From the NCBI GenBank assembly GCA_964244495.1, contig CAXTIU010000007.1:62001-126000 (forward strand): a stretch of DNA of 64,000 nucleotides, written 5' to 3'. Positions 26,762 through 35,375 of this stretch are shown here, one piece after another. Under the pieces are notes generated by a model. The model made no database searches. It was not told where the DNA came from and saw only the letters and a list, made by a program, of their open reading frames with translations. Every line of letters starts with the position of its first letter. The first letter of the stretch is position 1. Source of the stretch: RH-AL1 sp964244495. GTDB taxonomy: Bacteria > Pseudomonadota > Alphaproteobacteria > Rhizobiales > Beijerinckiaceae. Made by a program: the position numbers and the translations under genes.

Positions 26762-27017
26762 GCAATGTTATGTTGTTTCATATCCGACCATCCATCAACC
26801 GGCTTCGGTGATAAGAATGCCGCTGTAACATCTGGGCGACGTCCGTGCCTCAACGCCGTCCGAGGCGACGACACAGCGACCCGCTCCCTTCCCGACAATC
26901 CTTGCAATAAAAGGCAAGTCTTGGAGCCCAAGATCGAGCGACGCGCCCGCTTTGATTTCCGGCCCGCGCTTCGGTACTCACGGGGCAGAAGAAAGATCGC
27001 CGGGAGATCCTGAATAG

Positions 27018-28595
27018 ATGACGCCGCCGGTACCAAGTTCGAGCCCTGTCGAGAAGGATCAGGCTTTGCAGTCTTTCCTGTTTCCGACCGCCGCCATGGC
27101 CGCAAGAAGCCGGCTGTATGCCAGGTCCGTCGCCGCCTCCGTGTTTTCGCAGCAAGGCGGCTTGCCGATCGCCGGAACCGAGACCATCGATCTCTGCACG
27201 TTTTTCAACGCGTTCAGTCTGCGCAAATGGCGCAAGCTGACGGGCTTGGAGCGTCTCTCCCTCGCCCTTCGAGGCGAAGGCGAGATTTCGGTCGGCGTGG
27301 CAACCTACACCTCGGCAGGTGTGGCTAGGGAGATCTTGTCCACCACCCTCACCTTGCGGGAAGGCGGAACGACGCTGGACCTGCCCCCCCTGTCCTCGCT
27401 GTCGGGCGAAGTCATCGGTGTCCGGATCACGGGGACGGGAGGCGCGGCGACCCTGACGCGCGCCGCTTGGACGACCACGGAACGACCGCGCCGCGACATC
27501 CGGCTCGCCGCCGTCATCACCACGTTCCAACGCGAGGCGGCAGTCCGGCGCGCGATGGAGAGCTTCTCGGCCATGACCTGCGCGCGACCGCCGCTGGGCA
27601 GCGTCGAGCTTTACGTCATCGACAACGACCAACGCCTACCCGCGTCGACGCTCGACAAGGTCAAGGTTTTCTCCAACCCGAATCTCGGGGGGGCGGGCGG
27701 GTTCACCCGGGGCCTCATCGAAGCCATCGACGCCGGCGTCTTCACGCACGTGCTCTTCATGGACGATGACGCGGCATGCGAACCCGAGAGCGTGTGGCGC
27801 TGCATGACGTTGCTCGGCTACGCGACCGAGGAGGGCCTCGCGGTCGCCGGCGCCATGCTGTTCAACAACGATCCCTGCATCCAGTACGAGAAAGGCGCCC
27901 TGCTCGAGACGACCGGGAGAACCGGCCACATCTGGAGGTCGCAACGCCACGTCATCGATCTGGCGCGGCTGGACTCGGTGTGCGCCAACGAGCCCGAGGA
28001 CGAGGTGAACTACGGCGCCTGGTGGTTCTTCGCCTTCCCCCTCAGCCACGTGAAGTGCCTGCCGTTTCCGTTCTTCGTGCGCGGCGACGATGTGGACTTC
28101 AGCCTTTCAAACGCGTTCAAGGTCGTGACGTTGAACGGCGTGGCGACGTGGTGCGATGCTTGGACCACCAAGGCGGCGCCGACCACGGAGTACCTCGCTT
28201 GGCGTGCGTGGATGGCGCTCGCGCTGATGCACGGCAGCAGCCAGGCCGCTTTCCTCACGCTCTGGAACACGATCAAGGTCGCTCAAGGGATGGCGGAGGC
28301 CCTGGATTATGGGTCCATGACCGCTGTCCTGGACGGTATCGAAGACGCGATGAACGGGCCCGAGACCTTCACGGCCAATCCCGCTCCGTTGAAGAAGCTC
28401 AAGAGCCTGAAGGCGTCCCAAGCATCCCCGGTCCGCTCCGCCGCGTTCCGCGGCTGGCTGCGAAGAAACAAGGTGCTCTGGCGACACCGCTTTCGCTTGA
28501 ACGCCGCTCGTGCTCGCTACAAGGCTCTGGCGCCGCCGGCCCGCACGCGGACGTATTGGGAGCCTTTGATCGGCGGCAAGCGTTCCGCGACCTGA
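27018..28595 (+). CDS. GlfT2-like family 2 glycosyltransferase
   Basis: 525 aa, related to galactofuranosyltransferase GlfT2. There is an N-terminal beta-rich domain (about residues 45-150), then the GT-A domain: AAVITTFQREAAVRRAM, NPNLGGAGGFTRGLIEA, the metal-binding MDDDA, and RGDDVDFSLSNAF with TWCDAW as the acceptor/base region. A positively charged C-terminal tail follows. It probably adds galactofuranose or another sugar to cell-surface glycans in the cytoplasmic phase. ATG 27018; divergent from the TonB-dependent receptor. No glf (UDP-galactopyranose mutase) is nearby. Confidence 0.82.
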   Translation: MTPPVPSSSPVEKDQALQSFLFPTAAMAARSRLYARSVAASVFSQQGGLPIAGTETIDLCTFFNAFSLRKWRKLTGLERLSLALRGEGEISVGVATYTSAGVAREILSTTLTLREGGTTLDLPPLSSLSGEVIGVRITGTGGAATLTRAAWTTTERPRRDIRLAAVITTFQREAAVRRAMESFSAMTCARPPLGSVELYVIDNDQRLPASTLDKVKVFSNPNLGGAGGFTRGLIEAIDAGVFTHVLFMDDDAACEPESVWRCMTLLGYATEEGLAVAGAMLFNNDPCIQYEKGALLETTGRTGHIWRSQRHVIDLARLDSVCANEPEDEVNYGAWWFFAFPLSHVKCLPFPFFVRGDDVDFSLSNAFKVVTLNGVATWCDAWTTKAAPTTEYLAWRAWMALALMHGSSQAAFLTLWNTIKVAQGMAEALDYGSMTAVLDGIEDAMNGPETFTANPAPLKKLKSLKASQASPVRSAAFRGWLRRNKVLWRHRFRLNAARARYKALAPPARTRTYWEPLIGGKRSAT

Positions 28596-28620
28596 TCCCG
28601 GCCGGCAAGGTGAGGTGGGA

Positions 28621-29418
28621 ATGGCTGATCCGGACTACGAGGTGTTCGCGATCCGCTACGCGCGGCGGGACGCGCGACGGGCGGAGCACTTCATCGGCGG
28701 CGACCCCCACGACGGTCCGATGCCGATGGACTACTTCGTTTGGCTGATCCGCGGCCCGGATCGCGCCGTGGTGGTCGACCTCGGCTTCACCGCCGCCACC
28801 GCCGCGCAGCGCGGCCGTGAGTTCCTTCGCTGCCCGATCGACGCGTTGCGCCTGTTCGACGTCGATCCGGCCACCGTGCGCGATGTCGTGCTGACCCACC
28901 TGCATTACGACCACGTCGGCAACCTGCACCGCTTCCCCGCCGCCACGTTCCACCTGCAGGAGCCGGACCTTCATTTCGCCGTCGGCCGCCACATGCGCCA
29001 CGCCCACATGCGCAACGCCTTCGCGGTGGAGGACGTGGTCGGCGTCGTGCGGGCGAACTACGCCGGACGGGTGCGGCTCTACGACGGTCCCGTCGAACTC
29101 CACCCCGGCATCACCCTGCACCCGGCGCCTGGCCATTCCGCCGGGCTGCAGTTCGTCAGGGTCAAGACGGCGCGCGGCGCGGTCGTGCTCGCCTCCGACG
29201 CTTCGCACTTCTATGAGAACATGGAGACCGGGCGACCCTTCCCCATCTGCGTCAGCGTCGCCGACACGCTCGACAGCTACGGTCGCGTGCTCGCCGCCGC
29301 CCCGTCCCCCGAACAGATCGTGCCCGGGCACGATCCGCTCGTGATGCAACGCTATCCGGCGCCGCGACCCGACCTCGAAGGCGTCGCGGTGCGGCTCGAC
29401 GTGCCGCCCACCGCCTGA
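28621..29418 (+). CDS. Metallo-beta-lactamase-fold hydrolase, AHL-lactonase-like
   Basis: 265 aa. The dinuclear metal site is LTHLHYDHVGN (HxHxDH), with PAPGHSAGLQ, LASDASHFYEN and a late VPGHDP providing further ligands, as in N-acyl-homoserine lactonases of the AhlD/AttM group. Similar proteins also open other lactones, so quorum quenching is only possible. ATG 28621 with GAGGTGG upstream. It follows the glycosyltransferase by 25 bases and precedes an SDR dehydrogenase by 37; the three may share a transcript. Confidence 0.82.
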   Translation: MADPDYEVFAIRYARRDARRAEHFIGGDPHDGPMPMDYFVWLIRGPDRAVVVDLGFTAATAAQRGREFLRCPIDALRLFDVDPATVRDVVLTHLHYDHVGNLHRFPAATFHLQEPDLHFAVGRHMRHAHMRNAFAVEDVVGVVRANYAGRVRLYDGPVELHPGITLHPAPGHSAGLQFVRVKTARGAVVLASDASHFYENMETGRPFPICVSVADTLDSYGRVLAAAPSPEQIVPGHDPLVMQRYPAPRPDLEGVAVRLDVPPTA

Positions 29419-29455
29419 CGACCGACACGATCACCACACACTCGGGATGGGACCC

Positions 29456-30223
29456 ATGCGGATCAAGGACCACGTCTTCCTCGTCACCGGCGCCGGGTCC
29501 GGGCTCGGCGCCGCCGTCGCCGGCGCCCTGGTGGCGGACGGCGGCCGCGTCGTCATCGCCGACGTGAACCGTGAGGCCGGTCAGCGGGTCGCGGTCGACC
29601 TCGCGGGGAACGCCCGCTTCGCGCCGACCGACGTCACGAGCGAGGCCGACGGGAAGGCCGCGGTCGCGGTCGCCCTCGAGGCCTTCGGGCACCTGCACGG
29701 GCTCGTGAACTGCGCCGGCGTCGCGCCCGGCGAGAAGGTGCTGGGCCGCGACGGGCCGCATCACCTCGACACGTTCGCGCGGGCCGTCGCGATCAACCTG
29801 ACCGGCACCTTCAACATGATCCGCCTGGCCGCGGAGGCCATCGCGCGCGAAACGCCCGGCGAGGACGGGGAACGCGGCGTCATCGTCAACACCGCGTCGA
29901 TCGCCGCCTATGATGGACAGATCGGCCAAGCCGCCTACGCCGCCTCCAAAGGGGGCGTGGCCGCCCTCACCCTGCCGGTCGCGCGCGAACTGGCGCGCCA
30001 AGGCATCCGCGTCGTCACGATCGCCCCCGGCATCTTCGAGACGCCCATGATGGCGGGGATGCCCGAGGACGTGCGGGCGGCGTTGGCCCGGAGCGTGCCG
30101 TTCCCGCCCAGGCTCGGACGCCCCGCCGAGTTCGCCGCCCTGGTCCGGCACATCTGCGGCAACACGATGCTGAACGGCGAGGTGATCCGCCTCGATGGCG
30201 CCCTTCGCATGGCCGCGCGATGA
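29456..30223 (+). CDS. SDR oxidoreductase, 3-hydroxyacyl-CoA dehydrogenase type-2-like
   Basis: 255 aa. NAD-binding TGAGSGLG at about residues 10-17, NCAGV at about 85, catalytic Ser in NTASIAAYDG, and YAASK as the catalytic Tyr/Lys. The pattern (DHVFLVTGAGSGLGAAVA and PGIFETPMMAGMPEDVRAAL) resembles HSD17B10-type 3-hydroxyacyl-CoA dehydrogenases. ATG 29456 fits the family N-terminus; the ATG nine bases earlier is possible. Role may be in fatty-acid or branched-chain amino-acid breakdown. Confidence 0.85.
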   Translation: MRIKDHVFLVTGAGSGLGAAVAGALVADGGRVVIADVNREAGQRVAVDLAGNARFAPTDVTSEADGKAAVAVALEAFGHLHGLVNCAGVAPGEKVLGRDGPHHLDTFARAVAINLTGTFNMIRLAAEAIARETPGEDGERGVIVNTASIAAYDGQIGQAAYAASKGGVAALTLPVARELARQGIRVVTIAPGIFETPMMAGMPEDVRAALARSVPFPPRLGRPAEFAALVRHICGNTMLNGEVIRLDGALRMAAR

Positions 30224-30388
30224 CCTCCGACTATCGCGCCCGGTTCCCGCCTTGCCGTCGGGCCTACGAAGCCGCAGGCGACCTCGGTTCGGACCGGGAA
30301 GTCGCCTCTCCTTGACAAGCGGAAGCCGGCGGCGGCCCATGATCCGGCTTGGCCGTGCCGAAGCGGCGTTTCACCGCCCGAGGTCCCC

Positions 30389-31588
30389 GTGAACCTTTAC
30401 GTCGAGCGTGCCGGCGCCCACCTCGACGAGGTCGTCGCCATCCGCCACGACATCCACGCCAATCCCGAACTCGGCTTCGAGGAGATACGCACGTCGGCCC
30501 TGGTAGCGGAAAAGCTGCGCGGGTGGGGACTCGAGGTCACGACCGGCGTCGGGACGCTCGGCGTGGTTGGCACCATCCGGGGCCGCGATCCCGGCCATCG
30601 GTCGGTGGGCCTGCGGGCCGACATGGACGCTTTGGCGATCACCGAAACCAACGCCCTGCCCTACGCCTCCACCCGCGCCGGAACCATGCACGCCTGCGGC
30701 CACGACGGACACACGGCCATGCTGCTCGGTGCCGCGCGCATCCTGGCCGAACACCCCGACTTCTCCGGCACCGTGCATTTGATCTTCCAGCCGGCCGAGG
30801 AAGGCCGCGGCGGCGCCCGCGCCATGCTCGACGACCACCTGTTCTCGCGCTTCCCCTGCGACAAGGTGTTCGGCCTGCACTCCTACCCGACGATGCCGAT
30901 CGGCCGGTTCGGGACGCGGACCGGGGACTTCATGGCGGCGAGCGGACGCTGGCAGGTGGTGTTCGCCGGCGCGGGCGGGCACGGCGGCATGAGCCCGCAC
31001 CTGGTGCCCGACCTCACCGTCGTCCAGGCCAACTTCGTGCTCGGGCTCCAGGCGATCGTCGCGCGCAACGTGGCGGCGACCGAGACGGCCCTCATCAGCG
31101 TCGGGCATATCCGGGCCGGCGATCCAAACGCGCTGGCCGTCATGCCGTCCGAACTGCACATCGGTGGGACGATGCGGGCCTTCAAGCCGGACGTGCAGGC
31201 CGTGCTGGAGCGCCGCATCGCCGAACTCGCCGAGGCCCACGCGGCGCTCGCCGGCGCGAGCGTGCGGGTCAAGGCCTGGTGGGGCACCGCACCGCTCGTC
31301 AACGACGCGGAAGCGGCGCGAGCCGCCGTTCGCGCGGCGTCGCGGGTGACGGAAGCGTCCGCCGTGGACACGCGGATGGGCCGGCTCACGATCGCCGAGG
31401 ACTTCGCCTTCCTGGCGCAGCAGCGTCCGGGTGCCTTCGCCTTCATCGGCAACGGTGTCCGCACCGGCGAGGGTGGCGGCAACCTGCACACGCCCAACTA
31501 CGACTTCAACGACGAGGCCCTGCCGTTCGGCATCGCCTACTGGCTCTCCGTGGTCGACGGCGAACTAGGTCCAGTGGAGGGGATCTGA
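30389..31588 (+). CDS. M20-family amidohydrolase (hippurate hydrolase-like)
   Basis: 399 aa, dinuclear-metal amidase/aminoacylase of the M20D group. Conserved elements are RHDIHANPELGFEE at the N-terminus, LRADMDAL, the metal-binding HACGHDGHTAMLLGAA, FQPAEEGRGGARAML with the catalytic Glu, and the lid-domain region GHGGMSPH. The GTG at 30389 has GAGG upstream. Such enzymes cleave N-acyl amino acids or indole-3-acetyl conjugates; the substrate is unknown. It stands between an SDR gene and a convergent acetylpolyamine amidohydrolase. Confidence 0.88.
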   Translation: MNLYVERAGAHLDEVVAIRHDIHANPELGFEEIRTSALVAEKLRGWGLEVTTGVGTLGVVGTIRGRDPGHRSVGLRADMDALAITETNALPYASTRAGTMHACGHDGHTAMLLGAARILAEHPDFSGTVHLIFQPAEEGRGGARAMLDDHLFSRFPCDKVFGLHSYPTMPIGRFGTRTGDFMAASGRWQVVFAGAGGHGGMSPHLVPDLTVVQANFVLGLQAIVARNVAATETALISVGHIRAGDPNALAVMPSELHIGGTMRAFKPDVQAVLERRIAELAEAHAALAGASVRVKAWWGTAPLVNDAEAARAAVRAASRVTEASAVDTRMGRLTIAEDFAFLAQQRPGAFAFIGNGVRTGEGGGNLHTPNYDFNDEALPFGIAYWLSVVDGELGPVEGI

Positions 31589-31598
31589 TCGCCCCCTA

Positions 31599-32672
31599 TC
31601 ACGCCTGGCCGGCGGCAGCGGACCCTGCGGCGCCCTCGAATCCGGAAAGGAACGCGTCGAGGCAATCGCCGATGGCCTCGATGGCGTAGCCGCCCTCCTG
31701 CACCACCAGCGTCGGCAAGCCCAAGGCCCGGAGCTGGCGCCCGATCGCGCCGAAGTCCGCCGCGTCGAGCTTCAGCACGCCGATCGGGTCGTCGCGGTGG
31801 GCGTCGTAGCCGAGCGCCACGACGAGGACGTCGGCGCCAAAGGCGTGTATCCGCTCCGAGGCCGCCGCGACGGCTTCGGCCATCCCCACCCCCAAGGTCG
31901 CGTGCCGGAGCGGCAGGTTGAGGTTGAAGCCCTTGCCCTCACCATGGCCGGTCTCGGCGGCGTAGCCGGTGAAGAAGGGGTAATAGTCGCTCGGATCGGC
32001 GTGGATCGACACGGTCAGCACGTCGCGACGGCCGTAGAAGATCTGCTGGGTGCCGTCGCCGTGATGGGCATCGACGTCAATTACCGCCACGCGGGCGAAG
32101 CGGCCTCGCAGGCGCTGCGCCGCGACCGCCGCGTTGTTGAGGTAGCAGAAGCCGGTGGCGCGGTCGGCGCGGGCATGGTGGCCCGACGGACGGCAGAGGG
32201 CGTAAACGGCCTCCTCGCCGGCCAGCACGGCGTCGGCGGCGGACACCGCCGTCTCGCAGGAGCGCAGGATCGAGACCCAGCTCGCCGGGCCCATCGGCAC
32301 CGACAGGTCGCCGAGGTACCAGCCGACCTGGCCGACGAGCCCTTCCGCCGGGCAGTCCGGCCGCGCCGCTTCCCCCGGCCGGCCACTCCAGTAGGGAAAG
32401 GTGTTGGGCCACACCTCGGGGCCACGGTCCGGCAGCGCCGTCCAGCGATCCCACGCCGACTCGAGGAACCGGAGGTAGGCGGGCGTGTGGACGGCGAGCA
32501 CCGGTTTGGTGCCGTGAGCGGCGGGGCGCTCCGGCGCGATGCCGTGGCGTGCCAACGCGCCGAGCAGCTTCTCGGTGCGGACCGGCAGGTCCTTGACCGG
32601 AACCAGCCGGCCGAAGCGCATGTACTGCTGCGGCGCGTGGATCGCCTGGTCGGGATGGTAGAAGGCGCGCAT
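31599..32672 (-). CDS. Histone deacetylase-family / acetylpolyamine amidohydrolase
   Basis: 357 aa, zinc amidohydrolase of the class II HDAC-like superfamily. CRPSGHHARADRATGFCYLN contains the catalytic His pair, VAVIDVDAHHGDGTQQIFY the zinc Asp and His, and ALGYDAHRDDPIG the second zinc Asp. The length and LPVRTEKLLGALARHGI opening fit bacterial AphA-type acetylpolyamine deacetylases. ATG 32672 has AGGAG eight bases upstream. It is divergent from a polyamine-type aminotransferase, suggesting that the pair deacetylates and then transaminates polyamines. Confidence 0.85.
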   Translation of the reverse strand: MRAFYHPDQAIHAPQQYMRFGRLVPVKDLPVRTEKLLGALARHGIAPERPAAHGTKPVLAVHTPAYLRFLESAWDRWTALPDRGPEVWPNTFPYWSGRPGEAARPDCPAEGLVGQVGWYLGDLSVPMGPASWVSILRSCETAVSAADAVLAGEEAVYALCRPSGHHARADRATGFCYLNNAAVAAQRLRGRFARVAVIDVDAHHGDGTQQIFYGRRDVLTVSIHADPSDYYPFFTGYAAETGHGEGKGFNLNLPLRHATLGVGMAEAVAAASERIHAFGADVLVVALGYDAHRDDPIGVLKLDAADFGAIGRQLRALGLPTLVVQEGGYAIEAIGDCLDAFLSGFEGAAGSAAAGQA

Positions 32673-32963
32673 GGCGAACACTCCTTGAACGGCGGTCGAG
32701 CCGCCTCAACGGCAATGCCGCCGAACCCGCGCCCGTTCGGGCCGGACCGCGTCCAGTGGAAACCCGCGTGGCCGCCGATGCGACGCGATGGCCCGAGCGT
32801 GCTACGACGATCGGCGTGACACGGATCGGGTCGTCGCCGAACGCATCGTCCGGCGCGCGGCCGGATGGCACGGCCCTCGCAGCCTTGGCCAAGGCCCGCG
32901 CCATCCCCGGCGCGAGGGACGACGCAGGCCATCGCGAGACCCATCCCGCAACCGGATCGCCCC

Positions 32964-34343
32964 ATGACCCTTCTGCCCAACTCCGCCCAGGCTCGGGATG
33001 TCGCCTACCTGCTCCATCCCGCCACCAACGCCCGCAAGCACGAGCGCACCGGCCCCATCGTCATGGCGCGGGGCAGCGGCATCCACGTCTACGACGATGC
33101 CGGCACGCCCTACATCGAGGCGATGGCGGGGCTGTGGAGCGTCGCGGTCGGCTTCGGCGAGCCGCGCCTCGTCGAGGCGGCCACCCGGCAGATGAGCCGG
33201 CTGCCCTACTACCATTCGTTCTCGGGCAAGTCGTCCGAGCCGACGATCGACCTCGCCGAGCGGCTGGTGAAGATGTCGCCGCCCGGGCTCGATCGCGTGT
33301 TCTTCACCAATTCCGGGTCGGAGGCCAACGACACGGTCGTCAAGCTCGTGTGGTTCTACAACAACGCCATAGGCCGGCCGGAGAAGAAGAAGTTCATCGC
33401 GCGCCAGAACGGTTATCACGGCATCACGGTCGCCGCCGGCAGCCTCACCGGCCTGCCCACCAACCATCGCGGCTTCGACCTGCCGCTGCCGCAGATGAAG
33501 CACGTCACCTGCCCGCACCACTACCGCTACGCGGAGGAAGGCGAGGGCGAGGAAGCCTTCGCCGACCGGCTCGCCGCCGAGCTGGACGCGAAGATCCTGG
33601 CGGAAGGCCCGGAGACGGTCGCCGCCTTCATCGGCGAGCCGCTGATCGGCGCCGGCGGCGTGCTGCCGCCGCCGGCCACCTACTGGGACAAGGTGCAGGC
33701 GGTCTGCCGCAAGTACGACGTGCTGGTGGTGGCCGACGAGGTCATCAACGGCTTCGGGCGGCTCGGCACCATGTTCGCCTGCGACCATTACGGGATCCGG
33801 CCGGACGTGCTGGTGGTGTCGAAGCAGCTCACGTCCTCCTACATGCCGATCGCCGCCGTGCTCTTCTCGGACAAGATCTATCAGGGCGTGGCGGACGGAT
33901 CCGACCGGCTCGGCACCTTCGGCCACGGCTTCACCGCGAGCGGCCATCCCGTCGCCACGGCGGTCGCCATGGAGAACCTCGACATCATCGCGGAGCGCGG
34001 GCTGGTCGCCAACGCCGCGAAGGTGGGCGAGCACATGAGGGCGCGGCTCGCGCCCTTCGCGTCCCATCCGCTGGTCGGCGAGGTGCGGGGCGCCGGGCTG
34101 ATCGCGGCGGTCGAGCTCGTCGCCGACAAGCGGACCAAGGCGAGGTTCGATCCGCCCGGCAAGGTGGGTGCCTGGCTCTACGCCAGGGCGCACGACCACG
34201 GGCTGATCATCCGGGCGGTCGGCGACGCCATCTGCTTCTGCCCGCCGCTGATCGTCACCGAGAACGAGGTCGATGAGATCGTGGCCCGCTTCTCGGCCGT
34301 GCTGGACGAAACGACGGCGTGGGTCGAGGCCGGCATGCCCTGA
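32964..34343 (+). CDS. Class III aminotransferase, polyamine/omega-amino acid type
   Basis: 459 aa, fold-type I PLP enzyme. FFTNSGSEANDTVVKLVWFY (phosphate site), QNGYHGITVAAGSLTG, the ADEVINGFGRLG Asp motif and the PLP lysine in VVSKQLTSSYMPI are present. The profile fits putrescine/cadaverine-pyruvate or beta-alanine-pyruvate aminotransferases (SpuC-like). ATG 32964 is chosen because the homologous N-terminus starts there; the upstream frame extension to 32865 is not conserved. It is divergent from the acetylpolyamine amidohydrolase; the 291-base gap between them would hold both promoters. Confidence 0.88.
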   Translation: MTLLPNSAQARDVAYLLHPATNARKHERTGPIVMARGSGIHVYDDAGTPYIEAMAGLWSVAVGFGEPRLVEAATRQMSRLPYYHSFSGKSSEPTIDLAERLVKMSPPGLDRVFFTNSGSEANDTVVKLVWFYNNAIGRPEKKKFIARQNGYHGITVAAGSLTGLPTNHRGFDLPLPQMKHVTCPHHYRYAEEGEGEEAFADRLAAELDAKILAEGPETVAAFIGEPLIGAGGVLPPPATYWDKVQAVCRKYDVLVVADEVINGFGRLGTMFACDHYGIRPDVLVVSKQLTSSYMPIAAVLFSDKIYQGVADGSDRLGTFGHGFTASGHPVATAVAMENLDIIAERGLVANAAKVGEHMRARLAPFASHPLVGEVRGAGLIAAVELVADKRTKARFDPPGKVGAWLYARAHDHGLIIRAVGDAICFCPPLIVTENEVDEIVARFSAVLDETTAWVEAGMP

Positions 34344-34421
34344 CTACCCCGTCCTTCATCGACCCGCGCTCCTGAACGATCCGGCGAAGCGGGGCGGCAT
34401 CGACCGGGAGGCTGGCCGCGA

Positions 34422-35021
34422 ATGGGTGTCCATACCTTGGTCGCCGACGATTCCCTCCCGGCGCACCGGAACCGGTGCATGGCCGCCGAGACGCCGGACC
34501 AGCACCATATCCCGGTTGCGTTCGGCGTGCCCGGCGCCGCCATCAACCCGCTCTACGCCGCCCTCAGGCAGCACGGCACCATCCGCCACATCCTGGCCCG
34601 GCACGTCGAGGGCGCCTCCCACATGGCGGACGGCTACGCGCGCGCCGGGGCCGGCAACATCGGGGTGTGCATCGGCACCTCCGGCCCGGCCGGCACGGAC
34701 ATGATCACCGGCCTCTACACCGCCCAGGCCGACTCGATCCCGATCCTCTGCATCACCGGCCAGGCGCCGCGCGCCAAGCTGCACAAGGAGGACTTCCAGG
34801 CGGTCGACATCGAGACCATCGCCAAGACGGTCACCAAATGGGCGGTCACGGTGCGCGAGCCGGCCCTGCTGCCGATGGTGGTCGCCCAGGCCTTCCACGT
34901 CATGCGCTCCGGCCGTCCCGGGCCGGTGCTGATCGACCTGCCGATCGACGTGCAGATGGCCGAGATCGCGTTCGACGACGACACCTACGAGCCGCTGCCG
35001 GTGTACAGGCCGGAACGGTAA
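34422..35021 (+). pseudogene. gcl: Glyoxylate carboligase remnant
   Basis: 199 codons that match only the thiamine-diphosphate N-terminal domain of glyoxylate carboligase (normally about 590 aa). The matching part runs from AFGVPGAAINPLYAALRQHG through RHVEGASHMADGYARA, including the GCL-specific Val in place of the usual catalytic Glu, to YEPLPVYRPER, then stops. The first 30 or so residues do not resemble the family, so the 5' end is also altered. The break lies 30 bases from the 3' end of tRNA-Pro. The catalytic C-terminal domain is missing, so activity is very unlikely. Confidence 0.8.
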
Positions 35022-35050
35022 CCCGCTGCCATGCAAGCGACTGGATTTGT

Positions 35051-35127
35051 TGGTCGGAGTGAGAGGATTCGAACCTCCGACCCCCTCGTCCCGAACGAGG
35101 TGCGCTACCAGGCTGCGCTACACTCCG
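35051..35127 (-). tRNA. tRNA-Pro(CGG)
   Basis: 77 nt. The acceptor stem CGGAGTG/CACTCCG is followed by A and an encoded CCA (35051-35053 on the complement). The D-arm is GCGCAGCCTGGTAGCGC, and the anticodon loop reads TTCGGGA on a CCTCG stem, giving CGG. The T-loop GTTCGAATC is standard. Its 3' end faces the broken gcl gene, the classic position for integrase-mediated insertion. Confidence 0.95.
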
Positions 35128-35165
35128 ACATCATGGCCAGCGCCGTGCGACAGGCCATCGCGAGG

Positions 35166-35194
35166 CTTATAGATGCGAGCCCCGGCGCTTACAA
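35166..35194 (-). promoter_or_regulatory. Sigma-70 promoter of tRNA-Pro
   Basis: On the minus strand TTGTAA (35194-35189) and TATAAG (35171-35166) are separated by 17 bases, about 38 bases before the tRNA 5' end. Confidence 0.6.
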
Positions 35195-35375
35195 CCTCAA
35201 AGCCGCCGCAGCAGGCTTCGAGGGCATCGGATCGCAGCCGCTTTCCTCGACGACCCGCCGCGCCCTTCGGGCTGATGCCCAAGGCCCCCGCACGACATTC
35301 GCGGCGCGTCGGCTCGGAGGGTCGGGTCGGACCGTGGTGGCGACGCGCGGGAAACGCGCGCCCCGTGGCCGCGGG

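Noticed and set aside
28621..29418. Quorum-quenching function stated as fact for the lactonase-like enzyme
   Set aside because: The metal site fits, but related enzymes act on other lactones and esters and no AHL genes lie nearby.
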